DNA of 64,000 bases, taken from positions 1 to 64,000 of the forward strand of contig CAKSAJ010000013.1 of assembly GCA_934435195.1 (NCBI GenBank), in the 5' to 3' direction. The notes beneath the pieces are model-generated. The model was not told the origin of the DNA. It saw only the letters and a program-made list of their open reading frames with translations, and made no database searches. This DNA comes from an uncultured Schaedlerella sp. Its GTDB lineage: Bacteria > Bacillota > Clostridia > Lachnospirales > Lachnospiraceae. Every line of letters begins with the position of its first letter. Position 1 is the first letter of the stretch. Positions 1-7,541 of the stretch are shown piece after piece. A program made the translations under genes and the position numbers.

Positions 1-157
1 AGCTGAGGAATAGATCTTGGAAAATGTACATTTTTATTTTCCACTTTTTGATCATTTTTATATTGACATTTACAAATGCGGTTCATCCACACACTGAGTC
101 AATTTTTCATGATAAGATATTCTACATTACCTTTATATAAAATTCCTATTCTCGCAG

Positions 158-186
158 TTTTTTATTTTTTCAACTCATGATATAAT
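158..186 (+). promoter_or_regulatory. possible promoter of the 218-909 gene pair
   Basis: A perfect -10 hexamer TATAAT lies at 181-186, about 30 bases before the first gene. The matching -35 position (158-163) is only a T-run, so the call rests on the -10 box. The DNA from 1 to 180 is AT-rich and shows no gene I can support. Confidence 0.35.
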
Positions 187-217
187 AAAGGAAATAATAT
201 ATAAGAAGGTGTTACAT

Positions 218-601
218 ATGCATATATATCATACACTAGGTGGACAATATCTTATACACGGCAGGGAATTTTCAATCGGTACAGTCGTACTACACCTAGA
301 CAATGGAATTGAAATTTTTTGTAACAAATCCAACTTCTATTCAAAGAAACATAACCTACGTGTTTTGTTATATCTTCCTGATAAAAAAACATGGGTTCAA
401 GGTGAAATGAAAAACAAGTATACGGATCTCATGTGGGATTATTATAAGAAACATAAGGAAAAAATAAATCCTAAAAGAATTTCAAAAAAACGTTATCAAC
501 ATAAAGAAAATAACCATGGAACAAAACGTGTTACTATCCCTAAAAGTGTTCAATGGTCAATGGAGCATCCTTTTCAGGGTGGTGGCGTTTCTCCGAGGTA
601 A
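218..601 (+). CDS. hypothetical protein, 127 aa, coupled to an XRE regulator
   Basis: I do not recognise this protein. It is a small basic protein with a beta-rich first half and a very lysine/histidine-rich second half, ending in a Gly-Gly-Gly-Val-Ser-Pro tail. No signal peptide, membrane segment or cysteine motif is visible. I chose the ATG at 218 over the upstream GTG at 209 because AGAAGG ends exactly at 209, giving 8 bases of spacing to 218. The stop lies 23 bases before the start of the XRE regulator at 625, so the two are probably co-transcribed. That arrangement suggests a toxin-antitoxin-like or regulator-partner pair, but nothing in the sequence proves it. Confidence 0.6.
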   Translation: MHIYHTLGGQYLIHGREFSIGTVVLHLDNGIEIFCNKSNFYSKKHNLRVLLYLPDKKTWVQGEMKNKYTDLMWDYYKKHKEKINPKRISKKRYQHKENNHGTKRVTIPKSVQWSMEHPFQGGGVSPR

Positions 602-624
602 ATATACGAATGGAGGCATATAAG

Positions 625-909
625 ATGAAAGTAGAATTTAACCGACTGTTTGATAAGCTAAAGGCAGAAGGAATGACACAAAAACAATTTAGAGATTCTG
701 TCGGAATTGGTGGAACTACATTTAAAAAATTAAGAGGAAATGAATCTATAACAACGGAAACCATCTGTCGAATCTGTGATTACTTCCACTGTATGCCAGA
801 TGAGATAATGGAGTTCATCCCTGATAGTGATTATATAGAAAAACAAAAGGCAAAAGAAGAAGTAGAACAGCAAATTGCAGAGTTACAAGCGAAACTAAAA
901 AACCTATAA
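625..909 (+). CDS. XRE/Cro-type HTH transcriptional regulator, 94 aa
   Basis: Residues about 1-65 form a Cro/C1-type helix-turn-helix of the short HTH_26-like kind: a 'GMTQKQFRDSVGI' first HTH helix pair, a 'GGTTFKKLRGN' recognition helix and a closing 'ETICRICDYFHCMPDEIME' helix. The C-terminal 25 residues are Lys/Glu-rich and look like a short coiled coil, possibly for dimerisation. The start at 625 is set by GGAGG at 612-616 with 8 bases of spacing; an in-frame ATG at 553 lies inside the preceding gene and has no ribosome site. It probably regulates its own two-gene unit. The regulator fold is clear, the target is inferred. Confidence 0.85.
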   Translation: MKVEFNRLFDKLKAEGMTQKQFRDSVGIGGTTFKKLRGNESITTETICRICDYFHCMPDEIMEFIPDSDYIEKQKAKEEVEQQIAELQAKLKNL

Positions 910-916
910 CAACCCA

Positions 917-944
917 CAGCACCCCAACCGCAGCACCCTAACCG
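917..944. repeat. two tandem copies of a 14-base unit
   Basis: CAGCACCCCAACCG (917-930) is followed directly by CAGCACCCTAACCG (931-944), one mismatch. The second copy supplies the 5' arm of the terminator-like stem below, so the duplication may simply have duplicated a terminator arm. Confidence 0.6.
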
Positions 945-990
945 CTAAAGCTAACCACAAAAGCGAAACGCAAAACGAGGGTGCTATTTT
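932..990 (+). terminator. terminator-like stem after the XRE gene
   Basis: AGCACCCT (932-939) pairs perfectly with AGGGTGCT (978-985), followed by ATTTTTAT. The 38-base loop is long for an intrinsic terminator, so efficiency is uncertain. Confidence 0.5.
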
Positions 991-1171
991 TATACGATTC
1001 CCCACAAAATTGTTGAATCAGAATTTCGTAATCATTAATCTCACCCCAAACTCTCGCCCTTCTGTGTCTCATGATTCCAGCAACATCAGATGGGAGGGGG
1101 GTATGTTTACATCCAGAAAAAAGAGGTACCCTAATATAGAGTACCCCCATTTGAGAAATACGGAAGATTTT
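991..1171. other. intergenic, no supported gene
   Basis: Short ORFs overlap here on both strands but none has a ribosome site or protein-like composition that I would trust. A G-run near 1094 and a C-run at 1143-1147 could pair with each other; no function is assigned. Confidence 0.4.
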
Positions 1172-1246
1172 CTAATAACCTCCATAACTACTTTTAAATT
1201 CTTCCGGATTAATGCCATCAGAATTTAAAAATTGTGGAGTAAAATT
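1172..1246 (-). pseudogene. in-frame coding-like tail after the lipoprotein stop
   Basis: After the TAA of the lipoprotein (1247-1249) the same frame reads 24 more codons to a TAG at 1172-1174. The tail contains an NSDG motif also found five to two residues before the lipoprotein's own stop. A 13-base near-repeat (1215-1227 and 1260-1272, one mismatch, 45 bases apart) supports a small in-frame duplication that introduced a premature stop. The tail has no start codon and should not be translated unless the stop is read through. Confidence 0.5.
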
Positions 1247-2227
1247 TTACTCATATGTACCATCTGAATTTACTGGTTGAAATTTAATACTTCCATCTGC
1301 AATAAATTGATATGTTGGATTTTCTGCCTGTTCTCCTGGTAACCTCAAAAAAGTAATCTTTGCGCCCCTTCCTTCAGATACCGGAACAAATGTATATCTA
1401 CTTGTTTTTCCTGCTTCACTATCACAATTCTCTTGCATCCTTAAAACTCCAACAAATGTATTATCATTCAACGAAAATGCTGTTGAACCATCAAATTTTT
1501 TATATGATAGTTCTCCACGTTTTGTATCAAATCCAATATCATATGTTGTATCACCATAAAAAACAGTACTATTGTCAAAAGAATCAAAATCAACAGTCCC
1601 TAAAATTTTTATATTGTATGACTCATCCGAACGCTCTCTATCTGATATATAATCTGCTACTATTAATTCCCCATTTTCAAATACTCCTATTCCAGTACTA
1701 AAATAGTTAGAAACATCCGTATATACTTCATATGCAACTAGAAATTTTGTTTGATTCTCAGATTTTAATGTAGCATCTATAGAATAGTTCGTTAACCCTT
1801 GGAACTCACTTGTTTTGCAGCTAAAATCTGAGACGTAAACATTCTTATCATCTCCATTTAGTACATATCTTCCAACAATCGGCATTTGCTGACTGTATCC
1901 ATAAATTGAATTTCTATTGGATGTTCCTTTGTCCAATGCTGTCAAAAACAATTCGCCATTAGTATTATATATAACAATACTATCAACTTTTTGTGTGTCT
2001 TGTATTCCTACATATGATGCAACAACCGTATTTTTTTGAGGAATACTTTCTTTTTCATCTTCCTGTTTTGCAGATGAGATTGTTTTTTCTTTACTTTCCG
2101 ATTCTATATTTTTTTGTTTTTCCACTTTTTCTTCAGATATATCTTTACTTTGAGTATCTGAACATCCAGTAAAGAGTAAACCTGCCATAATCATGCAGCT
2201 TGCTAATAACACTGTTGCTTTCTTCAT
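1247..2227 (-). CDS. lipoprotein of unknown function, 326 aa
   Basis: The N-terminus is a lipoprotein signal: MKK, a hydrophobic stretch, then lipobox LFTGC with the acylated cysteine at about residue 22. A Ser/Lys/Glu-rich linker of about 40 residues follows, as is usual for proteins held off the membrane, and then a beta-rich domain I do not recognise. I start at 2227 rather than 2245 because AAGGAAAAAAG sits correctly before that ATG. It is the last of three minus-strand genes (with the zinc-ribbon proteins at 2299 and 3947) and is probably transcribed with them. The mature domain is likely extracytoplasmic; no enzymatic motif is visible. The 3' end appears to have been altered by a short duplication. 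Confidence 0.75.
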   Translation of the reverse strand: MKKATVLLASCMIMAGLLFTGCSDTQSKDISEEKVEKQKNIESESKEKTISSAKQEDEKESIPQKNTVVASYVGIQDTQKVDSIVIYNTNGELFLTALDKGTSNRNSIYGYSQQMPIVGRYVLNGDDKNVYVSDFSCKTSEFQGLTNYSIDATLKSENQTKFLVAYEVYTDVSNYFSTGIGVFENGELIVADYISDRERSDESYNIKILGTVDFDSFDNSTVFYGDTTYDIGFDTKRGELSYKKFDGSTAFSLNDNTFVGVLRMQENCDSEAGKTSRYTFVPVSEGRGAKITFLRLPGEQAENPTYQFIADGSIKFQPVNSDGTYE

Positions 2228-2298
2228 AATCTTTTTTCCTTTCATATTTATATTTTTTAATTAATAACGTTCTATATAGGGCATCCTCCCTTTTCATA

Positions 2299-3783
2299 TT
2301 AACTATAAATCGGGACTGTATTAAATAAAATAAAAACGACTTCTTGTTTCATATTAAAAAAGAAAACTAACTCTGCTGACTTATCTTCCATTTCATATGA
2401 CATATATGATTGTATATTTGAAAAGAAATTTTCTGTGTCTTTTGGTTTCTGATCATCTGGAGCCTGTAAAATTGCTTCATACAATAAGTCACTTGACATG
2501 TTAAAACTCGCTTCTTTTCCTTGTCCATAATGATATAATACCGTATTATACGACATTCCTACATCAACATCTCTATTCGTTTTCCCCACATTATAGTCTA
2601 CTGAATAATCTACATATTCATATGTAAAATCATAGCCTCCTTCTATAATTTGATTTAGTTCATTTGATTCCGTACAAGATTCATTACTTTCACCCTTCCA
2701 TGTAATAAAATCTTCCGGTGTTATAATATTCTTATCATTTCTTGCAGCATCTCCAACTACTTGTAACTTGCATGTATATGTATTTTTAGAAAAAGATGCT
2801 TCTGGTGCATATTCATCAATAACCGCCAATATATAACCTAACATTTTTTCCGTAATACCCATTTCTTCTGCTGTCGCTGTCAGATCTGAAACTTCAAACG
2901 AAAAATATGCTTTATTATAATCAAATGTTCCTTTTACTGTAGAACAGCTTTGAAACCAATTTAATATTTGTGGTAATGTAGAGTTTGGTGTAATTAGCAA
3001 AATAACTTTGTCTACATAAGTTTTCATTTCATTGTAAGTTGCTGGTTTTTCTATTCCAAATACTGTTTTTGGAATATCTGCGTCCCAGTTTCCATAAAGT
3101 TTATCACCAAATAAGTAGAATCCTTCTAATTGTTTAGCAATTGATCTATACATTGTCCCAGCTTCAAGCCATTCCATTTCTGAGTCAGAAATGTGAATTC
3201 CATCGTATTCGTACCCACCAGATGATATTGCCGTTAAATTTCTTTTTTCCAGTGTCGTTGCATTAATATAGTTCTTATGAGTTTCATAATCCTTTATTTG
3301 TACCGGAATTTCTAACTGAGTTTCATTTCCAGCTTTATCTTCTGCTGTCAAAAACAATTTATATTCTCCCGGAACATCTAAAGATATTTCACTATAATCA
3401 ATCTGTATTTCTATATCCGTATCAATATTATCAACAACTTTTACTTCATTTTCTTTGATTATGTCATGGAAATCCACATCGTCTCCTATGTAGTATACCA
3501 ATTCTTTAGGAAGATTTTGAAATGTTGGTGCTTCATTGTCTGTTTCTTGTGCATCTTTTACTTTTTCAGTCTTACTATTTTTTAAGCAGGTACTAATAAT
3601 GCAGCCAATTACTAACAATGTAATAATCATTACCCCAACTACCAAAATCATCTTAGAAAGAAAATTTTTATTTTTCCTCGAATCATTAGGTTCTTCACCA
3701 TTAACTTGATATCCACAATTTGGACACATTTTTGCTTTTTCGCTAATTTCATGACCACATTCCGGGCATTTTATTAAAGCCAT
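2299..3783 (-). CDS. zinc-ribbon membrane protein with Ig-like domain, 494 aa
   Basis: The N-terminus is a cytoplasmic zinc ribbon with cysteines at 6, 9, 20 and 23 (CPEC and CPNC). A linker and one transmembrane helix at about 45-65 follow. Outside the membrane, residues about 83-168 look like a bacterial Ig-like domain of the DUF5011/Cry22 kind ('DEV..PGEYKLFLTAEDKAGN'-type ending), and the remaining 320 residues are an unrecognised acidic domain. The first 25 residues are nearly identical to those of the 3947-5071 protein, so the two are paralogues in anchor but not in ectodomain. AAGGGGG lies ahead of the ATG. A single-pass sensor or envelope stress protein is a reasonable guess, not shown. 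Confidence 0.75.
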   Translation of the reverse strand: MALIKCPECGHEISEKAKMCPNCGYQVNGEEPNDSRKNKNFLSKMILVVGVMIITLLVIGCIISTCLKNSKTEKVKDAQETDNEAPTFQNLPKELVYYIGDDVDFHDIIKENEVKVVDNIDTDIEIQIDYSEISLDVPGEYKLFLTAEDKAGNETQLEIPVQIKDYETHKNYINATTLEKRNLTAISSGGYEYDGIHISDSEMEWLEAGTMYRSIAKQLEGFYLFGDKLYGNWDADIPKTVFGIEKPATYNEMKTYVDKVILLITPNSTLPQILNWFQSCSTVKGTFDYNKAYFSFEVSDLTATAEEMGITEKMLGYILAVIDEYAPEASFSKNTYTCKLQVVGDAARNDKNIITPEDFITWKGESNESCTESNELNQIIEGGYDFTYEYVDYSVDYNVGKTNRDVDVGMSYNTVLYHYGQGKEASFNMSSDLLYEAILQAPDDQKPKDTENFFSNIQSYMSYEMEDKSAELVFFFNMKQEVVFILFNTVPIYS

Positions 3784-3805
3784 GTTTATCCCCCTTGCAT
3801 TTTAA

Positions 3806-3913
3806 TTATTTTTTAACTCCTCTTTCGTACTCTTTGTGCATTTTTCTGATTTTGGTAAGTTCAGGATCTTCCTTCTTACTAAAATAACTCCCATCTTTAA
3901 TTCCTTCTATTAA
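3806..3913 (-). pseudogene. 35-codon coding-like remnant between the zinc-ribbon genes
   Basis: Downstream of the 374-residue gene, and in its reading frame, a second stop (TAG, 3914-3916) is followed by 35 sense codons and a TAA at 3806-3808. The translation is protein-like, with charged residues in a helical pattern such as 'KEDPELTKIRKMHKEYE'. It has no start codon or ribosome site, so it is probably the 3' end of a deleted gene or of an older, longer version of the neighbour. Confidence 0.5.
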
Positions 3914-3946
3914 CTACAGATTACATTTCAATAAATGCAATTTCAT

Positions 3947-5071
3947 TTAAAACCATATGATTTCAAGACTATCATCTTCTATTTTATAACTGACTGCCAG
4001 ATTATCAGTCATATCACTTTTAGTCCACATAATAAGACTTTTATCTTCTGATTGTGGTTTTCCATAACGAAGTTTCAAGTAACTTAGTAGCTTTTCTTCA
4101 TTCTCTTGATTTATTTTATCAGTTTTCCAAGTAATAGATTGAACGACCTTATTATGTACACTGTACCATATCTTTCCATTTAATCCTTCTATTACTGCTT
4201 CATCTTGATAATTTCCTAAAAGATACTCCTGTGCACTACTCGGTAATTTATTTGTCATTTGATTTAAATACAGCAAAAATGGTAATTCATCCTCCACTTG
4301 ATTTCCTTTCGAATCATACTTTGGTACTTCTTTCTTTGCTGGAATCACAGATTCTAATGTATTATATGCTGAAATAAATGCATTAACATTATCCTTCTCG
4401 TCTGATGAAAATGAATTATAACTTCCAGATGGTGATTCTGCCATTTTTGCTAATGATTTAAATGTCGTACTAACCTCCACAGCTGCATCATATGCTTTTT
4501 CTAATTCAGATGGAGCAGATTGTAAATTATTCATATCATTGTCTAAATATTCTTGATAATCAGAAATAGAAGATAACTTATCTTTAATTTCTTCATCAGC
4601 ATAAACTCTTTCTAAAGCCTCGTTAAAATCGCTTGCTCCTGAAACATATTTACTTGTTTCGTCTGATGAATCATCATAAATAGCATCTTGCCAAACATTT
4701 AAGACCAATACACACACATCTTCAGCCGTTGAAGCTCCGGATAGCGCATTAGAATATACCGAATTTAAACATTCAACATATTGGTTGTATTCTTTTATTT
4801 CTTGAACTTCTGCATTTTGTTGTTCAATCAATTTTTTCTCTTTTGATGTCTTGATACATCCCCATACTATTATTCCAGCAATTAAGACAATGATAATAAA
4901 AATCATTAAATATCTCTTTTTTAAAGGCTTCTTTTCTTTTTGTTCTGTAGCTTTCTGAACTTCTTCTTGCTTTGAGTCTTCTTTCTTGTTTATCGGATAT
5001 CCACAATGTGGACAGCTTTCAGCACTATCGCTTATCTCTCTACCACATTCAGGACATTTAATCAATGCCAT
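3947..5071 (-). CDS. zinc-ribbon membrane protein, 374 aa
   Basis: The N-terminus repeats the zinc ribbon of the downstream paralogue (cysteines 6, 9, 20, 23; CPEC and CPHC). A charged Lys/Glu linker (30-52) and a single transmembrane helix at about 54-71 follow. The ectodomain is mostly helical and Ser/Asp/Glu-rich, with no motif I know; its last 90 residues look beta-rich. This is the first gene of the minus-strand set and lies directly behind the promoter at 5151-5179. The combination of zinc ribbon, single helix and variable outer domain is common in gut Clostridia and usually unassigned. A cytoplasm-to-envelope signalling or scaffold role is inference only. Confidence 0.75.
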   Translation of the reverse strand: MALIKCPECGREISDSAESCPHCGYPINKKEDSKQEEVQKATEQKEKKPLKKRYLMIFIIIVLIAGIIVWGCIKTSKEKKLIEQQNAEVQEIKEYNQYVECLNSVYSNALSGASTAEDVCVLVLNVWQDAIYDDSSDETSKYVSGASDFNEALERVYADEEIKDKLSSISDYQEYLDNDMNNLQSAPSELEKAYDAAVEVSTTFKSLAKMAESPSGSYNSFSSDEKDNVNAFISAYNTLESVIPAKKEVPKYDSKGNQVEDELPFLLYLNQMTNKLPSSAQEYLLGNYQDEAVIEGLNGKIWYSVHNKVVQSITWKTDKINQENEEKLLSYLKLRYGKPQSEDKSLIMWTKSDMTDNLAVSYKIEDDSLEIIWF

Positions 5072-5130
5072 ACTTTATCCCCTACCTTTCTCATAACCTT
5101 CTTCCTCCTTTTGTACATTTTTTATATATT

Positions 5131-5158
5131 TTGTACCTAAACCTAATCCTATTATATT
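5131..5158 (+). promoter_or_regulatory. possible promoter of the 72-aa XRE gene
   Basis: TTGTAC (5131-5136) and TATATT (5153-5158) are 16 bases apart, pointing at the XRE gene at 5231. The palindrome at 5157-5170 would lie across its start site. Confidence 0.4.
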
Positions 5159-5179
5159 CGTTATAACGAAGATATTCAA
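5151..5179 (-). promoter_or_regulatory. promoter of the zinc-ribbon/lipoprotein set
   Basis: On the minus strand TTGAAT (5174-5179) and a perfect TATAAT (5151-5156) are 17 bases apart, about 80 bases upstream of the first zinc-ribbon gene. The spacer contains a perfect palindrome, so the promoter is probably repressed by direct occlusion. Confidence 0.75.
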
Positions 5180-5194
5180 TCCCTAGAATATCTT
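5157..5194. promoter_or_regulatory. two inverted repeats, probable operators
   Basis: TTCGTTATAACGAA at 5157-5170 is a perfect 14-base palindrome filling most of the -10/-35 spacer of the minus-strand promoter. AAGATATTC (5169-5177) and GAATATCTT (5186-5194) form a second perfect inverted repeat with an 8-base spacer that covers the -35 box. The adjacent divergent XRE regulator at 5231 is the obvious candidate ligand. Confidence 0.65.
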
Positions 5195-5230
5195 TTATGC
5201 TTATTACATAACATATGTAGGAGGCAGCAG

Positions 5231-5449
5231 ATGATTGATTATAGTCCTTTCTGGGAAACGTTAGAAAAATCAACTGAAAATTGGTATACGCTGACAAGTA
5301 AACATCATTTGTCCAATAGCACTCTGCATAGATTGAAGCATAATAAAGATGTTTCTACTAAGACTCTGAATGATTTGTGTCGGATTTTACATTGTGATGT
5401 GAAAGATATTGCAAGATATGTACCTTCAGACAGTGATCAAACACTGTGA
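5231..5449 (+). CDS. small XRE/Cro-type regulator, 72 aa
   Basis: Almost the whole protein is one Cro-like helix-turn-helix: 'NWYTLTSKHHLSNSTLHRLKHNKDV' as the HTH core and 'STKTLNDLCRILHCDVKDI' as the closing helices, the same layout as the regulator at 625. The ATG at 5231 has AGGAGG 7-12 bases upstream. The gene is divergent from the zinc-ribbon/lipoprotein set and the intergenic DNA carries two strong inverted repeats, so it very likely represses both directions. No sensor domain is present, so the inducing signal would have to act through another protein or through regulator level. Confidence 0.85.
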   Translation: MIDYSPFWETLEKSTENWYTLTSKHHLSNSTLHRLKHNKDVSTKTLNDLCRILHCDVKDIARYVPSDSDQTL

Positions 5450-5478
5450 TTGAAAGGCGAATTTCATCGCAAAAAAAT

Positions 5479-5510
5479 AAGCACTGGATTTTGTTCCGGT
5501 GCTTAAATTA
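5479..5510. terminator. bidirectional terminator between XRE and the 619-aa gene
   Basis: AAGCACTGGA (5479-5488) pairs with TCCGGTGCTT (5495-5504), one G-U pair, 6-base loop. A-rich sequence lies on the left and AAATTATTTT on the right, so it can serve both convergent genes. Confidence 0.75.
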
Positions 5511-5527
5511 TTTTCTATAAAAATTTT

Positions 5528-7387
5528 TCATCTTCGATATATTGCATTTACACCATACTGTGTGTAATGCCCTATTTTGTAGTTCTCAACAAATTCTCTA
5601 TCTTCTTCCCATTTTGATATTGCAATCCCCATATTATTTCTGGAACTTCTTTGCCGAATAAAAAAATCCAAATAACTTATAATCTCACTCTTGGAAAGTA
5701 TTTTGTTATCGATTATTACTGCAAGTATTTTTTGTCTTCTAGTTGCCGACAGTCCTTTTGTCTGTGACACATTATATCCATATTGCATTAAAATAGACTC
5801 TTGAGCTAATTTTGAGCCATTCATAAAACCACCCTTGAGATATGTTTTTAAATCTGTAATACGGCAAAGAATAAGACCTTTACTTTTCAACTTTTGATAT
5901 GTGGATTCCATAATAAAATAAACTTCGCACTCTTCACAATAACCAGCGGAAATTGGGATTTGCTTATCTGCCCCATTATTCAAACTAACCTTAATCAAAG
6001 CATCTACATTCTGTATTTCATGAAATTTATGCATACATTGAATTATATTTCCTCTTACCACAAAATCCTTAACACCTATTTGATATAGCTTCTTTTCTTT
6101 CCTCTCTATATATTGATTTGTTTCTTGCATTTTACTCTCACATTTTATTTTATTAATATACTTTTCAAAGCGTGCACAATATTCGCAAAACAATGCACAT
6201 TTCTGCAATCCCACGCTATTTCTACATTTTCCATCCTTTTGTAAGGTACATTTTTTCTTCAGACCTTCAGCAATATTTTCTACAACATGTGGATTAATAT
6301 GAGTTTTATTTATAGTCTTATTACACAATTCTATTCTGCTTTGCCTTATTCTGCTATTTTCTTGAACCGGAATGTTCCGCGCTTTCGCTCTTATATTTTC
6401 CAAAAACACATCTCTTTTTATACAATGCGGTAATAAAACCATGCAGCAACAATTTTTTAGAGTGCAAAATCTGAATTTTATATTATACTTGCAATTATTT
6501 TGACATTCTCGCTCTAGTTCTATAATTGTTTTATACTTTAATCCATATTTTGTTGATAATTGTATTAAATACTTATCAGAATCCGCTAAAATTTGTTCTA
6601 TGATTTGCTTATTTTCTGTATTTCTTTTCCGTGTCTTTTCTTCCTCAAGTCTTATTTTTTTAATATTATCCTTTTTTCTTTTCTCATTTGACTTTATAAT
6701 GTTTTCAGGTCTGATTACTGAAACACATCCTTCTCTATCTAATATTGGTTTCAATTCTTCAATTTTCTCAATCAATTTTTCTATCTCATGTTCGTCAATT
6801 TCAATAAATTTATTATCATATTGAACCATATATTTTTTTTCATTAGTTTCTTTTGTAGTTTTAATACAAATTTTAAATTTCTTTTCATTACAATCAGTAA
6901 CTGTATATGTGATATTATTATGGTATATTTTTTTCTTCCACCTCAGTTTATCTACATTTTCCCAAATAACTTTTTGCTCGGATTCTTTTTTCAGCATCTC
7001 TTTATTAAACATATTCACTTGAAGTTTTTCTGTCCCATATTCCTGCTGTAAATATTCATTAAGTATTTTTTCATATTCGTACTTTGTAAAAAATAAGATT
7101 TTCCCACTATTAATTACTTTTAATAATTCCTCATGTTTTTTCTCTATAAATTTTTCAGATTCTTTACTAACCGGTAATATTTTATTTTTTTCTTTTTTTT
7201 TGCCCACAAGAAGGGTATCTATAACACAATGTTCCTTATCTACATTAACAAATAGCTCATTCATTATCTTTTCTTTCATTCTAAAAATTACTCGTTGCTC
7301 CGATTCCATAATTTTCTCCGTTCCGTCCCATTCATCATCCACCATACCTAATACATTTATTTTATCATATATAGGGGCATATTCCAT
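5528..7387 (-). CDS. unrecognised cysteine- and lysine-rich protein, 619 aa
   Basis: No family is recognised with confidence. Residues 1-290 are highly charged (Lys/Glu) with long helices, probably coiled coil around 230-290. Cysteine clusters occur at about 288-316 (including a CCC run), 375-404 (CALFCEYC) and 450-507, where a CxxxxH pair and a CEEC pair could form a treble-clef or zinc-ribbon site. The last 100 residues are a compact helical domain with 'GLSATRRQKIL' and 'SKSEIISYLDFFI', a pattern I associate with uncharacterised clostridial proteins. No signal peptide or membrane helix is present, so it is probably a cytoplasmic nucleic-acid or protein-binding factor. No clear ribosome site precedes the ATG at 7387; starts at about 7345 or 7306 are possible. 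Confidence 0.65.
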   Translation of the reverse strand: MEYAPIYDKINVLGMVDDEWDGTEKIMESEQRVIFRMKEKIMNELFVNVDKEHCVIDTLLVGKKKEKNKILPVSKESEKFIEKKHEELLKVINSGKILFFTKYEYEKILNEYLQQEYGTEKLQVNMFNKEMLKKESEQKVIWENVDKLRWKKKIYHNNITYTVTDCNEKKFKICIKTTKETNEKKYMVQYDNKFIEIDEHEIEKLIEKIEELKPILDREGCVSVIRPENIIKSNEKRKKDNIKKIRLEEEKTRKRNTENKQIIEQILADSDKYLIQLSTKYGLKYKTIIELERECQNNCKYNIKFRFCTLKNCCCMVLLPHCIKRDVFLENIRAKARNIPVQENSRIRQSRIELCNKTINKTHINPHVVENIAEGLKKKCTLQKDGKCRNSVGLQKCALFCEYCARFEKYINKIKCESKMQETNQYIERKEKKLYQIGVKDFVVRGNIIQCMHKFHEIQNVDALIKVSLNNGADKQIPISAGYCEECEVYFIMESTYQKLKSKGLILCRITDLKTYLKGGFMNGSKLAQESILMQYGYNVSQTKGLSATRRQKILAVIIDNKILSKSEIISYLDFFIRQRSSRNNMGIAISKWEEDREFVENYKIGHYTQYGVNAIYRR

Positions 7388-7541
7388 TATAAATCGAGCT
7401 ATTTTTAATTAAATCTTCTTGAGCTATCAATTTGTCATGGCAGCAGGGTTTGTTGATTTATGGCTCATAAGTTGCAAAGTTATATAGGAATATGAGGTAT
7501 AAAATTACTATGTATTATATCTCTATATACATTACTTTTTT
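7388..7541. other. intergenic, nothing supported
   Basis: AT-rich DNA between the 619-aa gene and the interrupted gene. It presumably contains the promoter of the 619-aa gene, but I see no convincing -35/-10 pair. Confidence 0.4.

Noticed and set aside
938..1228. Short overlapping ORFs on both strands (about 70 codons each)
   Set aside because: No ribosome sites, odd composition, and they overlap a terminator-like stem.
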